A stretch of DNA of 64,000 nucleotides from Rubrobacter_A sp965214435 (GTDB lineage Bacteria; Actinomycetota; Rubrobacteria; Rubrobacterales; Rubrobacteraceae), in assembly GCA_965214435.1 (NCBI GenBank), contig OZ243960.1:186001-250000 (forward strand), read 5' to 3'. Below are positions 1-7,597 of the stretch, piece after piece (position 1 is the first letter of the stretch; every line of letters begins with the position of its first letter). The notes under the pieces were generated by a model, which was not told the DNA's origin, ran no database searches, and worked only from the letters and a program-made list of their open reading frames with translations. The position numbers and the translations under genes were made by a program.

Positions 1-478
1 CCAGCACCCCAATTTTGCCGAGGGATAGCGAAGCCGCGCCCTGCTGAGGCTGGTGCGCCAGGCCACCACCCGCGAGGATAAACTTGCCACCGCCCCGCTC
101 TCGCATGGCGGGCGCCAACTGTTGGGCCGCTTCGATAGCGCCCACTACGTTCACCCGGTAGTCTCTGGCGTAGTCCTCGGTGTCGTAGGAGAGTAGATCT
201 CCCATCTGCAGTACGGCGGCGTTGTAGATGACCGCGTCCGGCGCTCCCTCATCCGCCACCGATTCGCCCAGTGCTTTCTGGAAGCTCGACGCGTCGGCTA
301 TGTCGGCCAGGTAAGAGCGTACGCCGATGTTTTGGACGGCGAGTTCTTCCTCTATCTGTTGCAACCGTTCCCAGTTACGGGCGATCATGTTTACCCGGTA
401 GCCTTCCCTGCCGAACCTCTCGACGAGCGCTTTTCCGAGCCCGGGGCCTACTCCGATCACCGTACACACCTCTGCCAC
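1..478 (-). CDS. SDR-family oxidoreductase, 3' end cut by window edge
   Basis: The first 159 codons of a Rossmann-fold short-chain dehydrogenase/reductase are present; the C-terminus lies outside the window. The GTG start at 478 has a GGGAGGTGG ribosome site 7 nt upstream. A glycine-rich nucleotide loop (GVGPGLG) is followed by R-N-W in place of the usual cofactor-selecting region, and the NNAG element reads YNAA. The YxxxK active site is altered: the lysine remains in LSLGK, but the position four residues earlier is Leu instead of Tyr, and the strand that normally carries the catalytic Ser reads ILAGGG. It may therefore bind NAD(P) without being a classical SDR enzyme. It is transcribed in the same direction as the NmrA-like gene upstream, about 107 bp away. 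Confidence 0.8.
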   Translation of the reverse strand, partial: MAEVCTVIGVGPGLGKALVERFGREGYRVNMIARNWERLQQIEEELAVQNIGVRSYLADIADASSFQKALGESVADEGAPDAVIYNAAVLQMGDLLSYDTEDYARDYRVNVVGAIEAAQQLAPAMRERGGGKFILAGGGLAHQPQQGAASLSLGKIGVL

Positions 479-585
479 TACCCCCACCTCCCGTTACCGA
501 CTGACGGTGCCCTTGGCACAGGGACCTCCACCCGCCTCGCCGGAGGTCCCCGCGAACCATCCCGTTTAAGATCCTGCGTTCCTGC

Positions 586-1485
586 TCAGCCGCCGCTGGA
601 AAAGTACGCCGCGTTGTCTCGGGCGAAGGTGGCGAAGGAACGCGGCAGCCGGCCCGTGATCTGCTGGAAGTCTTCGGTGTCGGTGCTAGAGAATGCTCCG
701 TTTCGTCCAGCCTCGTAGACACCACCTATCTCCTCCGGAGAGCCGGTGGCCCGGCTGTGCTCGGAGAAGGCATCCGGGTCTGCTTCCCACCGGATGGTGC
801 GCCCGCTAGCCTCCGAAAGCGCGTCGGATATCTCTTCGCCCGTGATCGCCTTCGGCCCGGTCATCGTTACAGGCTCGTCCTTCTGAGTCCCGGAACTCAT
901 CAGCAACGCCTCCGCCATCAAGGCGATGTCGCGGGCGTCGTTGAATGCCACGCCAGAGTCGCCAGTGGGCAGGTAGAACGTATCCTCTCCGGGATTGTAG
1001 AGGCCCGGGATCATCAAGAAGTGCTGCATGAAGATGGTGGGACGTATCGCATCAAAGCGCACCCCGTCTAATCCCCCCAATATTTGCTCGCCCCGCCAGT
1101 GGGCGACCGGCACGGCCGACTCATCCTCATCTTCTTCGGGGGACCGGGCCGCGTCAACGCTCAGCTTCACTACGCGCTCCACGCCGGCGCGTCCTGCCGC
1201 CGCGGCTACCGCTTGCTGCCAGCCGACCATGCCGCCTACGAGCGGCACGATCACCATGAGCTTGGAAACTCCCTCCATGGCCCGGTCGAGCGTCGCCTCG
1301 TCTTCTGGGTCAAAGGCAACCGGCTGGACAGTGTTTGGGTTCATGCGACGTAGCAGCTGGGCTGAGCCACTCTCTGGATTGCGGGTGGCCGCCTTGACCT
1401 CCATGTCGGGGCGGGTGGCGAGCAGCGAGACTAGCTCGCTGCCCACGTTCCCCGTAGCTCCGGTAATCAATACTGTCTCTGGCAT
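586..1485 (-). CDS. NmrA-like NAD(P)-binding protein (atypical SDR)
   Basis: A 299-aa protein with the N-terminal dinucleotide motif TGATGNVG at residues 8-15, followed by A-T-R-N typical of NADP-preferring atypical SDRs. This places it in the NmrA/SDR_a5 group (quinone reductase 2-like or NAD(P)H-sensing proteins), which often lack the YxxxK pair; I see no clear YxxxK here. The length fits the family. The ATG has AAGGAG 7 nt upstream. The upstream region holds a hairpin and tandem TTGTCACG repeats (separate entry), so it probably has its own promoter. The substrate cannot be inferred. Confidence 0.85.
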   Translation of the reverse strand: MPETVLITGATGNVGSELVSLLATRPDMEVKAATRNPESGSAQLLRRMNPNTVQPVAFDPEDEATLDRAMEGVSKLMVIVPLVGGMVGWQQAVAAAAGRAGVERVVKLSVDAARSPEEDEDESAVPVAHWRGEQILGGLDGVRFDAIRPTIFMQHFLMIPGLYNPGEDTFYLPTGDSGVAFNDARDIALMAEALLMSSGTQKDEPVTMTGPKAITGEEISDALSEASGRTIRWEADPDAFSEHSRATGSPEEIGGVYEAGRNGAFSSTDTEDFQQITGRLPRSFATFARDNAAYFSSGG

Positions 1486-1509
1486 TTCCTAGCTCCTTCT
1501 ATGTGATGT

Positions 1510-1560
1510 GTCCGTTTTCTGAACGGACTCTAGCTTCCCGACGTGACAAAGGCGTGACAA
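1510..1560 (-). promoter_or_regulatory. Candidate promoter/operator of the NmrA-like gene
   Basis: Read on the minus strand, two copies of TTGTCACG lie 11 bp apart (about 1541-1560), followed by an inverted repeat GTCCGTT-5nt-AACGGAC (1510-1527). The arrangement suggests a regulator site next to the start of transcription. Which regulator acts is unknown; the neighbouring AraC-type gene is the nearest candidate. Confidence 0.35.
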
Positions 1561-1738
1561 CATCTGCCCGCCGTTCCTCGCCGCCCGTGAGAATTATCGG
1601 GCCGCTCCAGTAGCCCTCGGTTCGTCTGCCAAGGTGCACATGCGATCACGCCTGTCAGCCAGGATTGTGTATTTACCCTCGGGTTCCGTATAGGAAGTTC
1701 TTGCGGTGTTGGCGCTTACGACATGGGCATTTGTGACG

Positions 1739-2665
1739 TTAGCATCTGCGATCAGCACCGTATCGTGCGGGCGTTGTGCCCACCAGGCGTCTGAAGTGGC
1801 AGCCGAAATGGCTCTGGTCGTAGAACCCTACTCGTTGGGCCACGCGCACCGGTGACATACCGCAGGTAAGCAGGGCCTTCGCCCGGTCTATCCGCGCCTG
1901 GGTCAGATAGGCGTGCGGTGGCACTCCCACCTCTTCCTTAAAAGTACGGTTGAGATGATAGGAGCTCAAGCCCGTGAGATTTGAAAGGTCTTTTAGGGTT
2001 GCGCCACGGGCGAGGTTATCTTGCAGGTACTCTTTGGCAAGCCGCACGGCGGGCCTAGACCCACGGAATGCTGGAAAGGAGGGGCGGTTTTGCGCGTGTC
2101 GCAAGATGAGGTCACCCATGGCCGAGTAGAGTAGGCAGTCCTGTTCTAGTTCCGATGCACCCCGTTCCGGTGCGGCGTGCGCCTGAACCAGGCGACTGAC
2201 GACGTCCCGATCATGAATGAGCGGGTCGGCGAAGAACGGCTCTTCAGCCTCGTCAGTGCTGGAGACTTCTCGAAGCATCTCCTTCATAGTACCCATAGAG
2301 GGGTAAGCAAGGCGGAAGGACTGCCACGCCTGCCGGTAGCCCAGACTCCTCGCCGCGTGCGCCTCGCCGGAGTGGATCATAAACAAGCTGGCCCCTGGCA
2401 CGGTACGCCATTCACCCCGGTAATCGTATTCGGCCGAAGTGTCCAAGCTTAAGTAGATCTGGTACTCCTGGTGTACATGTCTGGGATAAGACTCAGGACT
2501 TCCCGGTGCGAAGCGACACGCTTCAAATAGCACACCCGAACGAGAGTAGGCTGTAGTTTCATTCTGTTGTTCTTGGCGCACCATTAGCTTAGTAAGTTTC
2601 TCACTATAATTAATTGCTCTCAACACCGTGGGAAATCTCCGCGCGGAATGCTTTACAGTCAACAT
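1739..2665 (-). CDS. AraC-family transcriptional regulator
   Basis: A 308-aa protein with an N-terminal cupin-like sensing domain (residues ~50-150, with HVHQEYQIYL and a later SGEAH) and a C-terminal double helix-turn-helix of about 100 residues (from ~205), including the second-helix signature VGFYDQSHFGCHFRRLVG. This is the AraC_binding plus HTH_18 layout of small-molecule regulators. The ATG at 2665 has only a weak AAGGG upstream; an internal ATG at 2584 is possible and would remove a poorly conserved 27-residue extension. It lies upstream of the NmrA-like gene on the same strand, separated by about 250 bp, and may control it. The ligand is unknown. Confidence 0.85.
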   Translation of the reverse strand: MLTVKHSARRFPTVLRAINYSEKLTKLMVRQEQQNETTAYSRSGVLFEACRFAPGSPESYPRHVHQEYQIYLSLDTSAEYDYRGEWRTVPGASLFMIHSGEAHAARSLGYRQAWQSFRLAYPSMGTMKEMLREVSSTDEAEEPFFADPLIHDRDVVSRLVQAHAAPERGASELEQDCLLYSAMGDLILRHAQNRPSFPAFRGSRPAVRLAKEYLQDNLARGATLKDLSNLTGLSSYHLNRTFKEEVGVPPHAYLTQARIDRAKALLTCGMSPVRVAQRVGFYDQSHFGCHFRRLVGTTPARYGADRRC

Positions 2666-2736
2666 GTGAGCCCTTACTGCATTGTCTTGTCAGGGTGAGT
2701 ACATATAATCAAAGTAGACTGCATACCTTGCATTTC

Positions 2737-2768
2737 TAGCGCCCCAAAAATACAGATATTGGGCGCTA
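2737..2768. other. Inverted repeat in AT-rich spacer
   Basis: TAGCGCCC and GGGCGCTA form an 8-bp stem with a 16-nt AT-rich loop in the divergent spacer between the AraC-type gene and the YgjP-like gene. It could be a regulator site or an attenuator; no run of T follows. Confidence 0.3.
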
Positions 2769-2926
2769 TTAAACCTATTTCTAGGTTCCTATACATGATT
2801 ATAGGACTCTACAAATGGTAGGGGAGAACTTCAGTACCAGCGACAAAGCAATGCTACTTTTCGCTCCTATGTGAGAGAGCAGCGTTACCCGCAGGGATAA
2901 ACGAGTTCCGCGGTTACACTACCCTC

Positions 2927-3529
2927 ATGGCCTCCATACCGCCAGAGACAATAACCGTAGAAGGCACCACTCTCAGCCTCGCGGTGGAGCGCAAGCGCGT
3001 GAAGAACGTGAACGCTCGGCTCCGAGGTTCGACGTTGTTTGTCAGCGCTCCTCCAGACCTGCCTCCCAAAAGGCTGCACCAGATCGCGAACGAGATGGCC
3101 CGCAAGCTGGTGCGTCGGGCCCACGCTCAAAGGGCAAACTCAGAGGAGGACGCTCTGGCGTTGGCAGCAAAGGTAGCCCGCCGGTTCCCGCAGCCGCCGG
3201 GTGCCAAGCGGGTAGTGTTTGTCACTACCCAACGAGCGCGCTGGGGCAGTTACAGCCAGAGGACGAACACCGTACGCCTCAATGCCGCCCTGAGGTCTAT
3301 GCCGCAGTGGATTCTGGAGGCGGTGATGGCTCATGAGCTAGCCCATGCTATTCACCCCGATCACTCCGCTGCTTTTCGGAAGCTGCTACGCGGCGTATGT
3401 CCGGATACGGATCGGGCGCAGGCTTTCCTTGCCGGGGTGAGCTGGCTTGGGAGCAACTGGGAAAGCTTGCCGGGTGTTGAGCTGGCTTTGTTGACCGGGA
3501 CTGCTAGCGGTCAGAGCGCAGAAGAATGA
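2927..3529 (+). CDS. YgjP-like (DUF45) zinc metallopeptidase
   Basis: A 200-aa protein with the DUF45 layout: an N-terminal beta region (V-K-N-V-N-A-R), the R-W-G-S-Y block at residues 105-109 (family consensus kxrWGsc), and zinc-binding HELAH at 136-140 with the third ligand histidine at 146 (HPDHSAAF). Family members such as E. coli YgjP/UpfP are SprT-related metalloproteases; some sit beside type I restriction systems, but no such genes are near here. It stands alone between the AraC regulator and the recombinase. The start is reasonable but lacks a strong ribosome site. Confidence 0.85.
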   Translation: MASIPPETITVEGTTLSLAVERKRVKNVNARLRGSTLFVSAPPDLPPKRLHQIANEMARKLVRRAHAQRANSEEDALALAAKVARRFPQPPGAKRVVFVTTQRARWGSYSQRTNTVRLNAALRSMPQWILEAVMAHELAHAIHPDHSAAFRKLLRGVCPDTDRAQAFLAGVSWLGSNWESLPGVELALLTGTASGQSAEE

Positions 3530-3727
3530 TGTCGACCTCGGTCAGTGGCAGCGACACCGATGATTCACCGTTAAGAACGGCGTTATAGCTGCCAATGAAA
3601 GCGTCGGCTGATGTTACAAGCACACTACAAAGTGTCCTCATACACCTCAGAGAAAAGGTCGCATAAGAAAGGTTATTCGACATTTTGCTAGGATAGCCGA
3701 GACAGAGGTTTTCGAGGGAGGATCGCA

Positions 3728-4687
3728 TTGTTGGACCGAGTTCGGGAAGCTGAGGTCGTAGAGGGGCTGCCGACGGCGGAAAGGATGGAGCCGGCCCGTG
3801 ATCTCTCGGGCGCCGGCACCGACGGTCGCCTGATCGAGCTCTGGCTGCACGGCAAGAGTGAGGCTACCCAGGAAGCGTACCGCTCGGACCTGGCGAAGTT
3901 CCTGGACTTTACGGAAGGCAAACCTTTGAGAACTGTCACGCTCTCAGACGTTCAGGAGTTTGCCGACTTCATCTCTGATTTATTGGCGCCCGCCTCCCAG
4001 GCAAGAATCCTTGCGGGAATGAAAAGCCTCTTCGCCTTCGGGCACCAGGTAGGATACCTGCCCTTCGACGTTGGTCGCCCGGTGAAGCTGCCTTCGCGCC
4101 GCGATGATCGGGCCGAAAGGATATTGTCCGCTGACGACGTCCACTCCATAATCGCCCATGCTAAGAAGGGTCGTGATCGAGCTTTGATTCGCACCCTGTA
4201 TATAGGAGGGCTTCGCGTCGCCGAAGCCGTGACCCTCAGAACGCGAGACCTCGTGGCAAGAGATGGTAGCAGCGGAGCCAACGGTAGCGATGCTGGCGGC
4301 CAGCTTGGAGTGTTCGGCAAGGGCGCGAAGACAAGGCCTGTGCTCGTACCCGATGGTCTCTTTGCGCAACTCTCCACTCTTACCCTATCCAATCTTGATG
4401 CTCCACTGTTCCGCTCCCAGAAAAAGGGCTCGGACGGAGGGCCGCGACCCATCACACCGCGACAGGCCGAGAGGATAGTCAAGGCCACGGCGCGTCTGGC
4501 AGGCCTGAAGAACGCCTCCGAAGTGTCGCCTCACTGGCTTAGGCACGCCCATGCCTCCCATGCGATGGACCGGGGCGCCAAAATCCATCTCGTGCAGGCA
4601 ACGCTCGGCCACTCCGATATCTCCACCACCGGCAAGTATCTGCACGCCCGCCCTGATGAATCCTCAGCTCTCTACCTGAGCTCGTGA
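3728..4687 (+). CDS. Tyrosine recombinase / integrase (XerC/D type)
   Basis: A 319-aa protein with an N-terminal SAM-like core-binding domain (residues ~35-115) and a complete C-terminal catalytic domain. The catalytic set is visible: Arg163 (GGLRVAEA), Lys198 (GKGAKTR), His269 and Arg272 (HWLRHAHASHA), His295 (LGHSDISTT) and nucleophile Tyr304 (GKYLHA). The TTG start at 3728 follows GGGAGG; TTG at 3731 is equally possible. No phage or island genes surround it. A decayed relative with the same C-terminal end lies at 32869-33345, so this recombinase family has been inserted more than once. The target site is unknown. Confidence 0.9.
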   Translation: MLDRVREAEVVEGLPTAERMEPARDLSGAGTDGRLIELWLHGKSEATQEAYRSDLAKFLDFTEGKPLRTVTLSDVQEFADFISDLLAPASQARILAGMKSLFAFGHQVGYLPFDVGRPVKLPSRRDDRAERILSADDVHSIIAHAKKGRDRALIRTLYIGGLRVAEAVTLRTRDLVARDGSSGANGSDAGGQLGVFGKGAKTRPVLVPDGLFAQLSTLTLSNLDAPLFRSQKKGSDGGPRPITPRQAERIVKATARLAGLKNASEVSPHWLRHAHASHAMDRGAKIHLVQATLGHSDISTTGKYLHARPDESSALYLSS

Positions 4688-5013
4688 AGAGTGGTTTCCC
4701 CCATTGACACTACCCCGCACGCTACCCGCAGGTCACCGGGTCTGCAACCAATGAGTTGCTTGTGATTACATTGTGTAGCAAGTGGCTTGTAGACTTTGCC
4801 CCTAGTGACAGCGACCCTGTCCCCGGGCCTCTTAACCAAGTGCAGTAACCTCCACGCCGACCCTCCGCACCACTTTGTAAATAATTACAGTTATCTTACA
4901 CGATGCTCCAAGCACAATCCGCTTAGGTAAGGGGTTTCTGGTCAAATTGACTCGGTAATAGAATTATCTTACACAAATTGGGCGGCTTTTCAGGTGTTTT
5001 CCGGCTTGTACTC
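4688..5013. other. Gene-free AT-rich spacer with an 11-bp direct repeat
   Basis: No convincing reading frame. TTATCTTACAC occurs at 4891-4901 and 4964-4974, 62 bp apart in AT-rich surroundings between the recombinase and the toxin gene. It could be a binding site for the recombinase or simply part of a convergent intergenic region. Confidence 0.4.
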
Positions 5014-5514
5014 TTACCCGGAACGGTCGGCTATCTTGGGGCGCCAATCTTCTACTTTAGCCGGGTCGAGGCGCTCGATGCCCTCGCTTGCGAGATCATC
5101 GAAGTCCCCGTCGGCGGTGACGATCGTGGCCGAACCTGTCCTGAGCATTACCGCCGCGTGCAGCAGGTCTCGCGCGGCGAGCCTCGAGCTGGACTGCGAG
5201 CTGTACCGGTCGGCTAGCTCGCAGGCTAGGATGACGTCCCCGGCCCGGACCGCCTCGATCGAGCCCTTCATTACGGCGGCGAAGTCGAGCACTACCCGCT
5301 TGCCCTCGGGCCATCGCTTGAGGGCTAGGTAACGGTGGAGCATCTCCTGCAGGACTTCGGCATCGGTGAAGAAGGCCGCGGGATTTAGCGCGGCCAGACG
5401 GAGCACCTCTTTGCAAGGCTCCTTGAGCGGATGGTCCCGGCCGGCGGCGTAGGTCGGGATGTTGGCGTCCAGGAAGACTGGGCCCGACCGGCCGCCCTCA
5501 GAGCTTCTTGTCAA
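5014..5514 (-). CDS. PIN-domain toxin of a VapBC-type pair
   Basis: A 166-aa PIN-domain ribonuclease. The acidic pocket residues are present: Asp16 (VFLDANIPTY), Glu57 (EVLQEML), Asp116 (AARDLLHAA) and the Asp cluster from 135 (TADGDFDDL). VapC toxins usually cleave tRNA or rRNA and are neutralised by the antitoxin encoded just before them. The TTG start lies inside the antitoxin stop (TTGA, 3-nt overlap), which implies translational coupling. It is longer than typical VapC (about 130 aa), mainly because of a middle helical region. The RNA target cannot be read from the sequence. Confidence 0.85.
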   Translation of the reverse strand: MTRSSEGGRSGPVFLDANIPTYAAGRDHPLKEPCKEVLRLAALNPAAFFTDAEVLQEMLHRYLALKRWPEGKRVVLDFAAVMKGSIEAVRAGDVILACELADRYSSQSSSRLAARDLLHAAVMLRTGSATIVTADGDFDDLASEGIERLDPAKVEDWRPKIADRSG

Positions 5515-5771
5515 AGGTGTGGCATCTTGTCGTCGTCGTGTGCTTCGGCGAGCTGGCGCTTGAGGATGTCCACCTCGGGCACCTCCTCTACACTCACCGC
5601 GCCGATTCTCTCCGCCGCCTCCAGGCGGGCCTTTGCCAACTCCTCCTCATACGACCGTTCGATCAACGCCCGCACCAGCTCCGAGACTGACGAGCCGCGG
5701 ACGGCGGCCACCTCCTCCAGCTTCCCCCGAGTCTCCGGGTCCAGCCTGACCTCTACCCTCTCCGTTCTCAT
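5511..5771 (-). CDS. Ribbon-helix-helix antitoxin of the VapBC-type pair
   Basis: An 86-aa protein starting MRTERVEVRLDPETRGKLEE, a ribbon-helix-helix DNA-binding N-terminus (residues 1-45) followed by a charged helical tail that would bind the toxin. I chose the ATG at 5771 because GGAGGG sits 7 nt upstream; a longer frame to 5855 runs through the operator and is unlikely. RHH antitoxins usually repress their own promoter with the toxin as corepressor; palindromes covering the -10 region (next entry) fit that. Confidence 0.85.
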   Translation of the reverse strand: MRTERVEVRLDPETRGKLEEVAAVRGSSVSELVRALIERSYEEELAKARLEAAERIGAVSVEEVPEVDILKRQLAEAHDDDKMPHL

Positions 5772-5785
5772 GGTCTGCCCTCCAG

Positions 5786-5824
5786 ATGTACGTACATGAG
5801 CGTACGGTAGCAGTATACCGTACG
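5786..5824 (-). promoter_or_regulatory. Toxin-antitoxin promoter with two palindromes
   Basis: A perfect 12-bp palindrome ATGTACGTACAT (5786-5797) adjoins a perfect 9-bp inverted repeat CGTACGGTA-6nt-TACCGTACG (arms 5801-5809 and 5816-5824). On the minus strand a TATACT -10 hexamer (5812-5817) sits between the arms, so protein bound here would block transcription of the antitoxin and toxin. Confidence 0.7.
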
Positions 5825-6226
5825 GGTCGAGCACCGCGGAGCACATCCCATGCATAGCGGTTATTCTTTTGCGGGGAAGCTTTTTTTGGGGTGACGGTAC
5901 CGAAAAGGAAATGGCGTACGGTAAGCGTCCCGAAAATAGGAGCTTTCTAGCCCAATGGTGTTGCGTTGGGAGCTATCTCGGCGCGATCAAGGCCAAACGA
6001 GTGGCAAACACTGTGCTCACCATCCGAAAACAGTGCAAGAGACGCCCCGGAACTAGAGTTCCGACGTTACGAACCGGCACGGAGATAGGTTTTTGCTACC
6101 AATAGATACTTCCTTACCGTACGCGATTCCCACGATGGTACCGCTACGCGGACGACGGATGTTCCAAAGGAACGGTCCCATCGAGATGCTCTTCCACCAA
6201 GAGTCCGCCGAAACCCGAAGTTTGCG
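5825..6226. other. Spacer with further copies of the toxin-antitoxin half-site
   Basis: No convincing gene. The 9-mer CGTACGGTA recurs at 5915-5923 and, inverted, at 6115-6123. Palindromes CGGTACCG (5895-5902) and GGTACC (about 6136) are also present. The rest is AT-richer upstream sequence of the first CorC-like gene. Confidence 0.5.
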
Positions 6227-7597
6227 GTGGTGTTTACACAGAGTACACTAATATTGATGGCAGTCCTCCCGATATTTGCGGTAATCATTTTCCTGATTTC
6301 CGTCAACGCCTTGTACGTCGCGGCTGAGTTCGCCGCGGTTGGGGCGCGCCGCGCCCGCGTTCGGGAGCAGGCCGAGGGGGGCGAGCGTCTGGCCCGCCAG
6401 TTGCTGCCGATTCTCGAAGACCGCGCCCAGCTGGACCGCTACATAGCTGCGTGCCAAATCGGGATAACTCTCTCCAGCATCGTGGTCGGCTTCTACGGCC
6501 AGGCGCAACTCACGCCCATCGTAAGCCCGCTCCTAGTCGCCTTGGGGCTGGCGGAGGGCACGGCCGCTTCCACGGCCGCCATAGGCCTGCTCCTGGGATT
6601 GACCTTCGGGCAGGTGGTGTTGGCCGAGCTCCTGCCGAAGTCCATAGCCATCCGCTATCCCGAGCGCATAGCTCTGGCCGCCATGCTGCCGATGCGCTGG
6701 TCGCTCGTCGTGCTGCGGCCGTTCATCGCGGTCCTCAACGGCTCGGGGCTCTTCCTGATGCGCGTGATGGGGCTGCGCACCGATCCGGAGCACGGCCACG
6801 TCCACTCGCCGGACGAGCTGGAGATGCTCTTCCGGGAGAGTGCCCGCGGCGGCCTGATCGACGCCGGGAAACGCGAGATGCTCGAGAACGTGCTGCACCT
6901 GGAAGAACGGGTGGCTCGCCAGGTGATGGTCCCCCGCAATCGGCTGGTCGTCGCGCCACTAGGCATCCCGCCCGCCGAGCTCCTCGAAAAGCTTGCGGAC
7001 TCTCCGCACACCCGGTTTCCCATCCACAACGGCGGCATAGACAACGTCGTCGGCATCGTCCACCTGCGCGACCTCTACCTCTTCGTCCGCGAGAATCCCG
7101 AAGGCGACCTGAAGGAGATCCTGCGAGAGGTGCCCCTCGTGCCGGAGTCTACTCACCTACGGGACTTGTGGCAGACTATGAGCGACTGGCGCAGCTACGT
7201 GGCGGTCATATTCGATGAGCACGGCGGCACGGCGGGCATCGTCACGGTGGAGGACCTCGTGGAGGAGGTCGTCGGCGAGGTCCGAGATGAATTTGATCAG
7301 GAGGAGACGGACATCATCCGCGAGGACGACTCCGGGCGTACCCGGATGCGCGGCGACCTGCTGGTGCTGGTAGCTAACAGCCGCCTGCTACTCGACCTAC
7401 CCGAAGAAGCCGATACCGTCGGCGGGCTGGTGCTGGATCGTCTGGGTCGTCTACCGCAAACCGGCGACGAGGTCGCCGTCGGCGGCACGGAGCTGCGGGT
7501 AGAGGTGGTACACGATAGCAGCGTCGAGGAGGTCAGTGTCCGGCGAGCCGACCGGCCGCCGGACGACGAGACGGACCCGGAGGGCGAGGCACGATGA
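6227..7597 (+). CDS. CNNM/CorC-family membrane protein (DUF21-CBS-CorC_HlyC), first of two
   Basis: A 456-aa protein with an N-terminal DUF21/CNNM transmembrane domain (three to four hydrophobic segments, residues ~8-190), a CBS pair (~215-340, starting with the conserved VMVPR at the membrane-cytosol junction) and a C-terminal CorC_HlyC FAD-fold domain (~360-440). DEHGGTAGIVTVEDLVEEVVGE is the family hallmark. These proteins act in Mg2+ (or Co2+) efflux and homeostasis at the inner membrane. GTG at 6227 is the upstream start; ATG at 6257 (just before the first helix) is also possible, and neither has a strong ribosome site. It overlaps the next paralogue by ATGA, so the two are co-translated. 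Confidence 0.9.
   Translation: MVFTQSTLILMAVLPIFAVIIFLISVNALYVAAEFAAVGARRARVREQAEGGERLARQLLPILEDRAQLDRYIAACQIGITLSSIVVGFYGQAQLTPIVSPLLVALGLAEGTAASTAAIGLLLGLTFGQVVLAELLPKSIAIRYPERIALAAMLPMRWSLVVLRPFIAVLNGSGLFLMRVMGLRTDPEHGHVHSPDELEMLFRESARGGLIDAGKREMLENVLHLEERVARQVMVPRNRLVVAPLGIPPAELLEKLADSPHTRFPIHNGGIDNVVGIVHLRDLYLFVRENPEGDLKEILREVPLVPESTHLRDLWQTMSDWRSYVAVIFDEHGGTAGIVTVEDLVEEVVGEVRDEFDQEETDIIREDDSGRTRMRGDLLVLVANSRLLLDLPEEADTVGGLVLDRLGRLPQTGDEVAVGGTELRVEVVHDSSVEEVSVRRADRPPDDETDPEGEAR

Noticed and set aside
4891..4974. 11-bp direct repeats as attachment sites of the recombinase
   Set aside because: They bracket only 62 bp of gene-free sequence and do not flank the recombinase gene.
5869..6105. 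78-aa open frame on the plus strand
   Set aside because: It covers repeated operator half-sites, has no ribosome site and shows no protein-like pattern.
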